DNA of 57,225 bases, taken from assembly GCA_017829075.1 (NCBI GenBank), contig JAGAJA010000124.1, forward strand, positions 1 to 57,225, read 5' to 3'. How positions within the stretch are numbered: the first letter of the stretch is position 1; each line of letters opens with the position of its first letter. The notes under the pieces were generated by a model. That model searched no databases. It worked only from the letters and a program-made list of their open reading frames with translations, and was not told the DNA's origin. The stretch comes from Oscillospiraceae bacterium (GTDB lineage: Bacteria > Bacillota_A > Clostridia > Oscillospirales > Ruminococcaceae). Position numbers and translations under genes: made by a program. Below, piece after piece: positions 7,810 through 14,263 of this stretch.

Positions 7810-8054
7810 TGAAAAGAAAGATACTTACAATTAAAGAAGCTTCACAGCTTATTGATGGCATTACCGAATACCGTATCAGGCAGATGTGCATTTCGGGACA
7901 GCTGTCCTGCTTCAGAGCAGGTAAAAAATACCTGATTAGTGAAGAGGTGCTTTATAAAGCTGTATTTGGGGAACCAAATAAAAAATCTCCAAATCCATTC
8001 ATCAACGAAAAAGAAACAGATAAAAGCCCGCTTCCTCCAAAAAAAGTCGAATAA
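7809..8054 (+). CDS. xis: Excisionase (MerR-like HTH, Xis family)
   Basis: An 81-residue protein with the winged-helix excisionase pattern: LTIKEASQLIDGITEYRIRQ, then the wing CFRAGKKYLISEEVL. These proteins bend DNA at the attachment site and direct the integrase toward excision. The ATG at 7809 overlaps the stop of a 10-codon leader ORF; a TTG two codons earlier is possible but lacks a ribosome site. The short lysine/proline-rich tail (residues 60-81) is unstructured. It lies 84 bp upstream of the integrase, which has its own promoter. Confidence 0.8.
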   Translation: MKRKILTIKEASQLIDGITEYRIRQMCISGQLSCFRAGKKYLISEEVLYKAVFGEPNKKSPNPFINEKETDKSPLPPKKVE

Positions 8055-8058
8055 CCTA

Positions 8059-8088
8059 TTGACATTTTACCGCTTTAAAGTGTATAAT
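8059..8088 (+). promoter_or_regulatory. Integrase promoter
   Basis: TTGACA (8059-8064) and TATAAT (8083-8088) with 18-bp spacing, beginning 5 nt after the excisionase stop. AGGAGG lies in front of the integrase ATG. Confidence 0.7.
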
Positions 8089-8138
8089 AGCATTGTGGTA
8101 ATGTGTCATAATGGTTAAATTTAGGAGGGATTTAACTT

Positions 8139-9275
8139 ATGGCAGCAATTTCGAAGCGAGGGAAAGGCTTTAGAATAAAGGTTTCTCTTGGTTACGACAT
8201 GAATGGCAGACAAATCATCAAATCGACTACATTTTCACCACCGGAAGGAATCAGCGAAAAGAAAGCACAAAAATTAGCGCAGGAATACGCATACGAATTC
8301 GAACGGCATTGTAAGGGATATACTCAGCTTAATGAAAATATGCGCTTCTCCGAGCTTGCGGACTGGTATTTTAAGAACTACGCACCTGTCGAGCTGAAGG
8401 AAGGCACCGTATATAATTATATAAGTGCATACAAGAAACACGTCCTGCCTGTATTCGGGAATGCCAGAGTCAAGGACATCAACACTCCAAGGCTCACCGA
8501 ATTTGTTCAATCTCTGAAGCTCCATCCCGAAACTGTACGCAAAGTCTACGTTATCATCCAAAGCATATTCCGTCGAGGCGTCGAGCAGGGCTTCATTAGA
8601 TATACACCATGCAGAAACGTTATTCTCCCCAAAAATCGGTGTAAAAAGAAAAAGCCTGTTTTAGACGAAAACCAGGCGCGGAGATTCTTGAAGCTGATTG
8701 ATGAAAAGAAGTGCGACCCTGATGTCAAGCGCATGATCAAAGTACTGCTGTACACTGGTATGCGCTCCGGAGAGTGTCTTGCACTTTCATGGAAAAACAT
8801 CAATTTCGATGACATGACAATATCAATTGAACACAATCTTGCTGATGTGGGAGGCAGGCACTGGCTTACTACTCCAAAAACAGAAAGCAGTATCAGGTCA
8901 ATCGGAATGAGCGAGGCTCTTGCAGACATATTCAAAGAGCAGAAGCAATACCAGGATCAGCTGATCGAAGCACTCGGTGATTCCTTTCCTCATCCGGAAA
9001 TGGTGTTCACCTCATCTAATGGCAACTACCGTGATAGATCGTCCTTATGCACCTCATTCAAGCGCTTTCTTCGCGGAACTGAATTTGAATTTCTTACACT
9101 GCACAGCCTGAGGCACTGCAATGCGACACTACTGCTTAACAGCGGCGTTGACCTTAAAATCGTATCCGACCATCTTGGACACTGCGACATCGGGGTCACC
9201 GCAAATATATACGCCGACGTGTTAAAAAGCTCTAAGGAAAAGGTCGCAAACCTTGTTGCGCTGAAGCTGGCGTAA
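8139..9275 (+). CDS. int: Tyrosine recombinase / site-specific integrase
   Basis: A 378-residue integrase. It has an N-terminal AP2-like arm-binding domain (RGKGFRIKVSLGYDMNGRQ), a SAM-like core-binding domain (about residues 65-165) and a catalytic domain with the full set of residues: Arg in YTGMRSGECLAL, His-x-x-Arg in LHSLRHCNAT, His in DHLGHCDI and the tyrosine nucleophile in ANIYADV. Length and domains match Tn916/ICE-type integrases. It is oriented toward the 3' end of rpsI 118 bp away, so integration into that gene's end is likely. The start is ATG with AGGAGG upstream. Confidence 0.9.
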   Translation: MAAISKRGKGFRIKVSLGYDMNGRQIIKSTTFSPPEGISEKKAQKLAQEYAYEFERHCKGYTQLNENMRFSELADWYFKNYAPVELKEGTVYNYISAYKKHVLPVFGNARVKDINTPRLTEFVQSLKLHPETVRKVYVIIQSIFRRGVEQGFIRYTPCRNVILPKNRCKKKKPVLDENQARRFLKLIDEKKCDPDVKRMIKVLLYTGMRSGECLALSWKNINFDDMTISIEHNLADVGGRHWLTTPKTESSIRSIGMSEALADIFKEQKQYQDQLIEALGDSFPHPEMVFTSSNGNYRDRSSLCTSFKRFLRGTEFEFLTLHSLRHCNATLLLNSGVDLKIVSDHLGHCDIGVTANIYADVLKSSKEKVANLVALKLA

Positions 9276-9430
9276 AAGGAAAATCCTCCCCGAATGGCAC
9301 TCGGAGAGGATCCCAATAAAGACCATATAAAGACCAAATCTTGAAATGGACTTGATTTTCCGCATAACAATGCGGGGTTGCTGAACTGCTCCTTATCTCT
9401 TGGAGAACTGAGGAGCGCGACGTGCAGCCT
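9276..9430. other. Probable element right end / attachment region at the rpsI 3' end
   Basis: The integrase ends at 9275 and the rpsI stop is at 9393, convergent. Between them lies a hairpin (ATCCTC-CCGA with TCGG-GAGGAT, 9283-9311) without a T-run and a CCGCAT/ATGCGG stem near 9361-9374. Elements with tyrosine integrases are known to use the 3' end of rpsI as a site in Firmicutes. No second copy of the rpsI 3' sequence was seen in the window, so the other end should lie to the left, outside it. The exact core cannot be placed. Confidence 0.4.
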
Positions 9431-9791
9431 TGAGACCGTACTTCTTTCTTTCCTTCATTCTCGGGTCACGAGTGAGGAAGCCTGCCTTCTTGAGAACGGG
9501 GCGCAGCTCGTCGGAGTACTGGAGGAGCGCTCTGGAGAGGCCGTGGCGGATAGCGCCTGCCTGACCGGTAACGCCGCCGCCTGCAACGGTAGCTACGATG
9601 TCGAACTTCTCAACGGTATCGGTGAGTGTCAGGGGCTGACGAACGATCAGCTTGAGGGTCTCCAGACCGAAATAGTCGTCGATGGAACGGCCGTTGATGG
9701 TGATAGTGCCGCTTCCGGGATATACTCTTACTCTTGCAACAGAGTGCTTTCTTCTGCCGGTGCCATAGTAATAAGGCTTAGAATCGTACAT
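9393..9791 (-). CDS. rpsI: 30S ribosomal protein S9
   Basis: 132 residues with the uS9 signature: [16 protein letters not shown] at the N-terminus, [20 protein letters not shown] in the middle, and the basic C-terminal tail ending in FSKR that contacts P-site tRNA. It follows rplM by 14 nt in the universal L13-S9 operon. The C-terminus is intact, so if an element has integrated at its 3' end the coding sequence was restored. Confidence 0.97.
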   Translation of the reverse strand: MYDSKPYYYGTGRRKHSVARVRVYPGSGTITINGRSIDDYFGLETLKLIVRQPLTLTDTVEKFDIVATVAGGGVTGQAGAIRHGLSRALLQYSDELRPVLKKAGFLTRDPRMKERKKYGLKAARRAPQFSKR

Positions 9792-9805
9792 TATTCAGAC
9801 CCTCC

Positions 9806-10234
9806 TTATATTTTGTATTCAACGGGCTTCTGAGCCGCATTGTTGTGCTCTGCACCTGCGTAGCAGCGCAGTCTGGTGAGAGCCTTTCTGCCGAGTGTGG
9901 TGTTGGGCAGCATGCCGTTTACAGCGATGGTCATTGCCTTCTCGGGGTTCTCCTTCATCAGCTTGTCATAGCCGACTTCCTTGAGGTGGCCGATCCAGCC
10001 GGTGTGCCATCTGTAAACCTTCTTCTCCAGCTTCTTGCCGGTGAGGACTGCCTTTGCGCAGTTGATGATGATCACATGATCGCCGCAGTCGCAGTGGGGT
10101 GCGAATGTCGGCTTGTGCTTGCCTCTCAGAAGATGAGCGGCTGTTGCAGCTACACGGCCCAGGGGCTTGTCTGCTGCGTCGAGAATATACCAGCTGCGCT
10201 CAACTTCGGCAGCCTTGGGCATATAAGTTGACAT
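9806..10234 (-). CDS. rplM: 50S ribosomal protein L13
   Basis: 142 residues matching uL13: MSTYMPKAAEVERSWYILDA, then GRVAATAAHLLRGKHKPTF, HVIIINCAKAVLTGKK, and PNTTLGRKALTRLRCYAG. It binds 23S rRNA early in 50S assembly. It is first in the rplM-rpsI operon and is preceded by GGAGG, a leader hairpin and a consensus promoter. Confidence 0.97.
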   Translation of the reverse strand: MSTYMPKAAEVERSWYILDAADKPLGRVAATAAHLLRGKHKPTFAPHCDCGDHVIIINCAKAVLTGKKLEKKVYRWHTGWIGHLKEVGYDKLMKENPEKAMTIAVNGMLPNTTLGRKALTRLRCYAGAEHNNAAQKPVEYKI

Positions 10235-10263
10235 ATTAGTTTCCTCCTTATTTTTTAGTTCTC

Positions 10264-10329
10264 GGCATTTCTACACAAATGCCACTATGCAACAGTTGAT
10301 ATTATACACGTTTTCTTCCGCTTTGTCAA
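10264..10329 (-). promoter_or_regulatory. rplM promoter and L13-type leader hairpin
   Basis: On the minus strand TTGACA (10324-10329) and TATAAT (10301-10306) are separated by 17 bp, a perfect consensus. The leader contains a GGCATTT/AAATGCC hairpin (10264-10283) followed by GAGAAC, which fits the short L13 leader that Firmicutes use for autoregulation by L13. The identification of the leader is from memory of its layout. Confidence 0.7.
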
Positions 10330-10360
10330 GAAATTTTTTGTGTATATTTCAAATATATCC

Positions 10361-10420
10361 GGTTTTCTTTCGGTTTCTCTTGGTTTCTCTCGGTTTTTCT
10401 CTGTTTCTCTGGATTCGTTT
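10361..10420. repeat. Phased 10-bp polypyrimidine tandem repeats upstream of rplM
   Basis: Six consecutive units of exactly 10 bp, around the consensus CGGTTTCTCT (10361, 10371, 10381, 10391, 10401, 10411), place T-tracts (A-tracts on the rplM strand) once per helical turn, about 30-90 bp upstream of the -35 box. Such phasing is expected to curve DNA. Confidence 0.6.
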
Positions 10421-10539
10421 CAATTTTTATTCCGTCTTCGCACAAGAGAGTATTTGCGAGTATATATGTGAATGCATGAGAAATCAGCGGATATTTTGTT
10501 TTTAAGTTTATCTTCGGATAGAATTAAATATTTTAAACG

Positions 10540-11065
10540 GCATCCGTGATGTGCCCCGGGTCGTTTATGTCTATCGCGTGCCTTGAATCCAGCAGCCTTA
10601 CGCAGGCTGTCTGGCGCTTTATTTCCGCTAACACGACATCGCGGTGAGCCTTTCACATGTCGGTGGAGATTTGGAAACAGCCGTCCCCGCAAGCGGCTTC
10701 CAGGCTGTCGTAGAGCTTATGCGCGTGGTATTTGGGCTGGGTCGCGGTCGAAAAGAGAAAGGTACAGCGGAACATCTCGCACAGCGCGGACTAATTCCAC
10801 GGTAGTCCCCGAAAGGTCTGGGGACTTGGCGGCTTAACATCAGGCTTCGCAGACCTCGTTGCGAACTGCTGATTATATTACTGCGGTATTCCACGATGGA
10901 ATCGAGTATTTTCTTTGTGTCGAGCGGCTCATCCTCGGAGCGCTGGATTATTTTTTCATCGTTATGCGAAGCCGAGGCGAGGTAGTCAGCATCGCACAGG
11001 CAGGAAAACAGCATTCTCGCGTGGAGCATTTCGGGAAAAACGGAATAATACAAAGCGATATCCGG
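10540..11065 (-). pseudogene. cas3: Decayed cas3 (type I CRISPR) relic
   Basis: Minus-strand frames carry pieces of Cas3 in the right order but out of frame. First comes an HD-domain segment, YYSVFPEMLHARMLFSCLCD followed by ADYL. Next is a helicase motif III piece, FRCTFLFSTATQP, then CGDGCFQISTDM ending in a stop, and finally VLAEIKRQ. The Walker A/B helicase blocks and both ends of the gene are missing, so there are internal deletions, frameshifts and at least one stop. It shows that an older type I system, whose Cas3 was the target-degrading nuclease-helicase, once lay here before the present type III-like locus. No cas5/7/8 remains were recognised. Confidence 0.7.
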
Positions 11066-11094
11066 TCAGGGAACAAACTAACAACAGTCGACAG

Positions 11095-11430
11095 TCAACG
11101 CTTGTATGGCCTTCCGGCACCGCCCGCGCGCTGGTTAAGCTCCGGCTTGTGCTGCTCGATCTTGGAGCGCTCGTGGTCGTTGATACGCGCCTGTGAAGCC
11201 CTGCCGTCCGCCTGCTTGTAGGCAAAAATGGAATTGTCGCCGCTCAGCTTGCCGGACCGGATGTGATCGTGCATACGGCGGTTGAGGTCCTTGCTGACGC
11301 CGACATAAACCACCTCGCGGGTGTTGGAATTGATAATGCGGTATTCGCCCTTTGCCGAGGGGACCTTGCGGGTGTTGGAGGGGTCGAGGGGCTTGACCTC
11401 GGTAGGTCTGCCGGGTTTGTAAAGAGACAT
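11095..11430 (-). CDS. GIY-YIG-like nuclease domain protein
   Basis: 111 residues. The N-terminal 25 residues are a proline/lysine-rich tail. Residues 27-100 follow the GIY-YIG layout: GEYRIINSN for GIY, VVYVGVSKDLNRRMHDH for YIG with the following arginine, and NDHERSKIEQHKPELNQ with the metal-binding Glu and the late Asn. The first motif is degenerate (EYR for GIY), so activity is uncertain. AAAGGAG lies 6 nt before the ATG. It follows a 28-residue hydrophobic peptide in what looks like a two-gene unit just beyond CRISPR array A, with a promoter like that of the 123-residue protein beyond array D. Confidence 0.6.
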   Translation of the reverse strand: MSLYKPGRPTEVKPLDPSNTRKVPSAKGEYRIINSNTREVVYVGVSKDLNRRMHDHIRSGKLSGDNSIFAYKQADGRASQARINDHERSKIEQHKPELNQRAGGAGRPYKR

Positions 11431-11473
11431 CTTGAACTCCTTTCACATTGAGGAACGATGAGGAAACATTGAA

Positions 11474-11560
11474 TCACTTGCCGGCTTTATTAATGATGGC
11501 TGCAGTAATCGCACACGCACCAGAAATACCAGCAGCAATAATACATGCAGGAACGGACAT
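11474..11560 (-). CDS. 28-residue hydrophobic peptide
   Basis: An ATG at 11560 with AAAGGTGG upstream opens a 28-codon frame that begins MSVPACIIAAG, continues as one alanine/isoleucine-rich membrane-helix-like stretch and ends NKAGK. It is 43 nt upstream of the GIY-YIG-like gene in the same direction and has a dedicated promoter motif. Size and composition are like small toxic or signalling membrane peptides, but no family was recognised. Confidence 0.5.
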   Translation of the reverse strand: MSVPACIIAAGISGACAITAAIINKAGK

Positions 11561-11573
11561 CGCTATCACCACC

Positions 11574-11612
11574 TTTCACTATATATACCCGGCTGTGCTG
11601 AATTTTTAAGTT
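11574..11612 (-). promoter_or_regulatory. Promoter motif shared with the 123-aa gene
   Basis: On the minus strand AACTTAAAA, then 15 bp, then GTATATATAGTGAAA. The same two blocks at the same spacing occur at 22370-22408 in front of the 123-residue gene. Read as -35/-10 it is CTTAAA-17-TATATA, unlike the TTGACA promoters of the arrays. Confidence 0.55.
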
Positions 11613-11621
11613 TTTTTATAG

Positions 11622-11653
11622 AAAAAATCCCGGTATCTTTTCGGATATCGGGA
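11622..11653 (-). terminator. Terminator of CRISPR array A
   Basis: TCCCGGTATC (11628-11637) pairs with GATATCGGGA (11644-11653); leftward transcripts then meet a run of six Ts (the A-run at 11622-11627). Closely related hairpins follow arrays C and D. Confidence 0.7.
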
Positions 11654-11658
11654 TTTTC

Positions 11659-11764
11659 TGTTCAATCACCTCGCGGTGTAGGGGTGGTTCAGACTGTGTT
11701 TGTGATGTCTAAGATAAAGAACGTAAGCGTTTCAATCACCTCGCGGTGTAGGGGTGGTTCAGAC
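11659..11764 (-). CRISPR. CRISPR array A (2 repeats, 1 spacer)
   Basis: Repeats at 11659-11694 and 11729-11764 (36 nt) with one 34-nt spacer. The leader is on the right, so transcription is leftward. In that sense the repeat begins GTCTGAACCACC and ends GGTGATTGAAAC, leaving an ATTGAAAC tag as in type III systems. Both repeats carry a private GTGTAGGGG variant. The leader-distal repeat is degenerate at its tag end. Confidence 0.92.
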
Positions 11765-11839
11765 TGCAAACCCATGAGCCTGCATGGTTATGCGGCAAAC
11801 CGGAATTTGAATTTTAAAAAAACATTTATCTTGTTTCAT
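11759..11839 (-). CDS. 26-codon ORF in the leader of array A
   Basis: Just downstream of the leader promoter, AGGGTGG precedes an ATG at 11839. The 26-residue frame contains KCFFKIQIPVCRITM and ends GFAV; its TGA lies within the first repeat (GTC TGA, 11759-11761). The same frame, with no length change, occurs in all four leaders. Whether it is translated is unknown. Confidence 0.35.
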   Translation of the reverse strand: MKQDKCFFKIQIPVCRITMQAHGFAV

Positions 11840-11860
11840 TTTTGCCACCCTTTTGACTAT

Positions 11861-11889
11861 ATTTTAGCACATTTTTTTTGATTTGTCAA
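11861..11889 (-). promoter_or_regulatory. Leader promoter of array A
   Basis: TTGACA (11884-11889), 17 bp, TAAAAT (11861-11866) on the minus strand. It lies between the cas2 stop and the leader, about 97 nt from the first repeat. Confidence 0.8.
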
Positions 11890-11909
11890 TATTGTCAATA
11901 TAGAATGCT

Positions 11910-12182
11910 CTAAATAACAACATATGAACTGCTGCTGAATACCTCATTGGTCGTATCACCATAAACAGATATCCTTGCATTGACGGGAAGCCTGTAAAAT
12001 CTTACAGAATCAGTTCTGTCGATCAATGCTGAGAGCTTTCTTTCAAGTGCGGAAATTCTTGCTTCGGAGATGATACACTCAAATGCGGATTCCTGTACCC
12101 GCGTTCCGCAGCCATTGAGTATTCTGAAAATACGGCGCCGCTTTTTGTTGTCAGAAACATCATATATCACCAGAACGTGCAT
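11910..12182 (-). CDS. cas2: CRISPR-associated endonuclease Cas2
   Basis: 90 residues, typical for Cas2. MHVLVIYDVSDNKKRRRIFR contains the conserved beta-1 aspartate of the ferredoxin fold, followed by GTRVQESAFEC and the closing FYRLP strand. It bridges two Cas1 dimers during spacer integration. I use the ATG at 12182, with GAAGG upstream; a GTG three codons earlier is possible. It overlaps the end of cas1 by 23 nt, so the two are co-translated. Array A's leader promoter begins about 20 bp after its stop. Confidence 0.93.
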   Translation of the reverse strand: MHVLVIYDVSDNKKRRRIFRILNGCGTRVQESAFECIISEARISALERKLSALIDRTDSVRFYRLPVNARISVYGDTTNEVFSSSSYVVI

Positions 12183-13173
12183 TGCTTTCACCTTCTATAT
12201 ATGGATCAAAACGTGAAACATCTTTGTTATCAACAGCGGAAGACAGAATATCCGCATGGTACAGCATAAGCCCCCTGCAGCTCTGCTCATATCCATCAGG
12301 AGCAGACGCAGCAGAAGATATCGCTTTTTCAAAGCAGGAGATAAGCTTTTTCCTGCCCTTGTCTGACAGATAAACTGCCTCTCCATTGTATGTAAAATCG
12401 GTTTCGATATTTGCAGAATTCAAGAAATCCAATACCGCCCGATCCGAAATGAGAGGTCTGAGTATCTCCATCATATCAGAAGCAAGGGCACGATGACCGC
12501 TCTGGGAAGTGTGCATAAATCCCACGAAAGTATCAAACCCATGGTTTCTCAGAATAACGTCAACGGAATTATACAGCACCGAATAGCTATAGCTTAATGC
12601 CGCATTAGCACAGTCTCTTGGGGGACGACGATTCCTGCCGGAGAACCCGAACTTCTTATCGATAAAAAAACTCAGCGCTGAAAAATACATTCTGGAAGCA
12701 CTGCCTTCAATTCCCCGGAGGGCGGCAATACTACCGGAACTGCATTTATTCTCGGCTGAGGATAGCATTGATATTGTTTTCTCCACTTCAGGGAAATAGC
12801 AGTTTTCATTCAAACTGCTTAGCAGGAGTATCTGACTGCGTATCTTAGCATAAACGATTTTTTTGGCAAATGCATTGCAGAATCTTCTGCTTTCAGACAG
12901 TGCATACTGCTTTTTTCTCCTTGCAGAAAGGCACTCGTCATTATTAAGCAGGCTGCAGACTATTTTTCCCTGATCGCTTATCCACGAAACGCTTGTATTG
13001 CGAGATGAAAGAAAGACAAGAGCCTGTGATGTTATCTGCACCGACGAACTGACAAGCAGGCTCTCTGCAAGCTCAGCAGGAAGCAACTTAAGTTTTACAC
13101 CATTTTTGCTTACAACTAATTTACCGTTGGATATACCTACTTTTGCGCCATGTTCGTTTATGTAAATACGCAC
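12160..13173 (-). CDS. cas1: CRISPR-associated endonuclease Cas1
   Basis: About 337 residues. The C-terminal helical domain carries the metal-binding Glu in RGIEGSASRMYFSAL, the His in GFMHTSQSGHRALASDMMEI, and the following acidic residues, so the integrase site is complete. The N-terminal beta-domain begins RIYINEHGAKVGIS. GTG at 13173 is preferred (GAGG 8-9 nt upstream); a TTG at 13206 would add 11 residues. There is no promoter or terminator between array B (ending at 13219) and cas1, so cas1-cas2 appear to be expressed by read-through of array B from its leader promoter. It catalyses spacer acquisition with Cas2. Confidence 0.93.
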   Translation of the reverse strand: MRIYINEHGAKVGISNGKLVVSKNGVKLKLLPAELAESLLVSSSVQITSQALVFLSSRNTSVSWISDQGKIVCSLLNNDECLSARRKKQYALSESRRFCNAFAKKIVYAKIRSQILLLSSLNENCYFPEVEKTISMLSSAENKCSSGSIAALRGIEGSASRMYFSALSFFIDKKFGFSGRNRRPPRDCANAALSYSYSVLYNSVDVILRNHGFDTFVGFMHTSQSGHRALASDMMEILRPLISDRAVLDFLNSANIETDFTYNGEAVYLSDKGRKKLISCFEKAISSAASAPDGYEQSCRGLMLYHADILSSAVDNKDVSRFDPYIEGESNARSGDI

Positions 13174-13218
13174 CGACTGTACCTCGCAAATTTCAGATGT
13201 GGTCAAGGTTTTGTATGA

Positions 13219-13401
13219 TTGTCAAACACCTCGCGGTGAGGGGGTGGTTCAGACACGCGGCAAAGATGGAGGAAGAAGTTGCTTCACTCGGCGTGTTTCA
13301 ATCACCTCGCGGTGAGGGGGTGGTTCAGACCTCAAGTACCTGGCTCTATAGATAAAACACCTAACGTTTCAATCACCTCGCGGTGAGGGGGTGGTTCAGA
13401 C
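13219..13401 (-). CRISPR. CRISPR array B (3 repeats, 2 spacers)
   Basis: Repeats at 13219-13254 (degenerate, leader-distal), 13295-13330 and 13366-13401; spacers of 40 and 35 nt. The leader is on the right and transcription leftward, running straight into cas1 46 bp beyond the last repeat with no hairpin terminator between. The distal repeat shares the CAAACACC variant with the distal repeat of array C. Confidence 0.92.
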
Positions 13402-13476
13402 TGCAAACCCACGAGCCTGCATGGTTATGCGGCAAACCGGGATTTGGATTTCAAAAAAACATCTATCTTGCTTCAT
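13396..13476 (-). CDS. 26-codon ORF in the leader of array B
   Basis: AAGGGTGG precedes the ATG at 13476. The frame has CFFEIQIPVCRITM, ends GFAV and stops at the TGA within the first repeat (13396-13398). It matches array A's leader ORF at most positions, with a Lys-to-Glu change and synonymous changes. Translation is unproven. Confidence 0.35.
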   Translation of the reverse strand: MKQDRCFFEIQIPVCRITMQARGFAV

Positions 13477-13497
13477 TTTTACCACCCTTTTGACTAT

Positions 13498-13526
13498 ATT
13501 TTAGCACAATTTTTTTGATTTGTCAA
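13498..13526 (-). promoter_or_regulatory. Leader promoter of array B (and probably cas1-cas2)
   Basis: TTGACA (13521-13526), 17 bp, TAAAAT (13498-13503) on the minus strand. Its -35 box ends 6 bp before the cas6 stop codon. Confidence 0.8.
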
Positions 13527-13531
13527 GCATT

Positions 13532-14245
13532 TTAAGCCAGAACAAAACCGCCCATACCCATGCCGGTCTTGCCGCCGACGCCGCAGTAGGTCGCGTAGGC
13601 AAACACGGTTTTCAGAAGCCGCGACTGCTCCGGGTCTTTCGGGAAGCGGTAGTCAACATACCCGGTCATACCGTGGAATATATTCCCGCTGACGTTGTAA
13701 TCCTCCCGGCGAAGCTGAAAGTCCCCGGTCTCCCCGGCGGCGAAAGCTTCGCAGAACTCATCATAGGAAAGCTCCGCACCCTCGAACTTGCTGAACTTGC
13801 ATATCACGGAATAGAAATACCGCTCTATCTCCGGAAAACAGCACACCCTCCCCTGCGACTTGAACATAGCCGGAGTGACGAACGCCATGCGGCAGGAATT
13901 TCCCCGGATAAGCTCCCCGGAGCTGTCGGCGCGTATCGCCGGGGCTGGATTCTCCCCTACGATACGCACCGGCTGTTCAATGCCGTAGATTTTGAGCCGC
14001 TTCGCTTTCCGGAAGCCTTCGATAATACACGCGGCCTCGTCGTTCAGCGCGGATACCCTGATGACAAATCCGCCGTCATTCGGGACTGCGAAAATTGAGA
14101 ACGGGTGGTGTTCCTTCTGATGGAGGAATTCAGCGTAGCTGCTTTTTATCAGCTTCATTGCAGCGCCGTGGAGCTTCACCCCAAGCCCGGAATACAGCTC
14201 CGACGCGTCGATATCGTCCGTTATAAAATCCGACTGATATATCAA
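13532..14245 (-). CDS. cas6: Cas6 CRISPR endoribonuclease
   Basis: 237 residues. The C-terminal glycine-rich RAMP loop YCGVGGKTGMGMGGFVL is diagnostic. The N-terminal GLGVKLHGAAMKLI carries a histidine at the position used for catalysis in many Cas6 proteins. Cas6 cuts each repeat transcript to leave the 8-nt 5' tag. TTG at 14245 is used as the start because GGGGGTG precedes it at normal spacing. It is the last gene of the effector operon, 18 nt after the TIGR03986-like RAMP, and ends 6 bp from the array B leader promoter. Confidence 0.88.
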   Translation of the reverse strand: MIYQSDFITDDIDASELYSGLGVKLHGAAMKLIKSSYAEFLHQKEHHPFSIFAVPNDGGFVIRVSALNDEAACIIEGFRKAKRLKIYGIEQPVRIVGENPAPAIRADSSGELIRGNSCRMAFVTPAMFKSQGRVCCFPEIERYFYSVICKFSKFEGAELSYDEFCEAFAAGETGDFQLRREDYNVSGNIFHGMTGYVDYRFPKDPEQSRLLKTVFAYATYCGVGGKTGMGMGGFVLA

Positions 14246-14263
14246 AAGGACACCCCCGTATGA

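Noticed and set aside
9276..9430. tRNA gene as the integration site
   Set aside because: No tRNA arm sequences are present; the integrase faces rpsI instead.
10583..10837. 84-codon rightward frame over the cas3 relic
   Set aside because: Arg-rich shadow of the opposite strand, where Cas3 motifs are readable.
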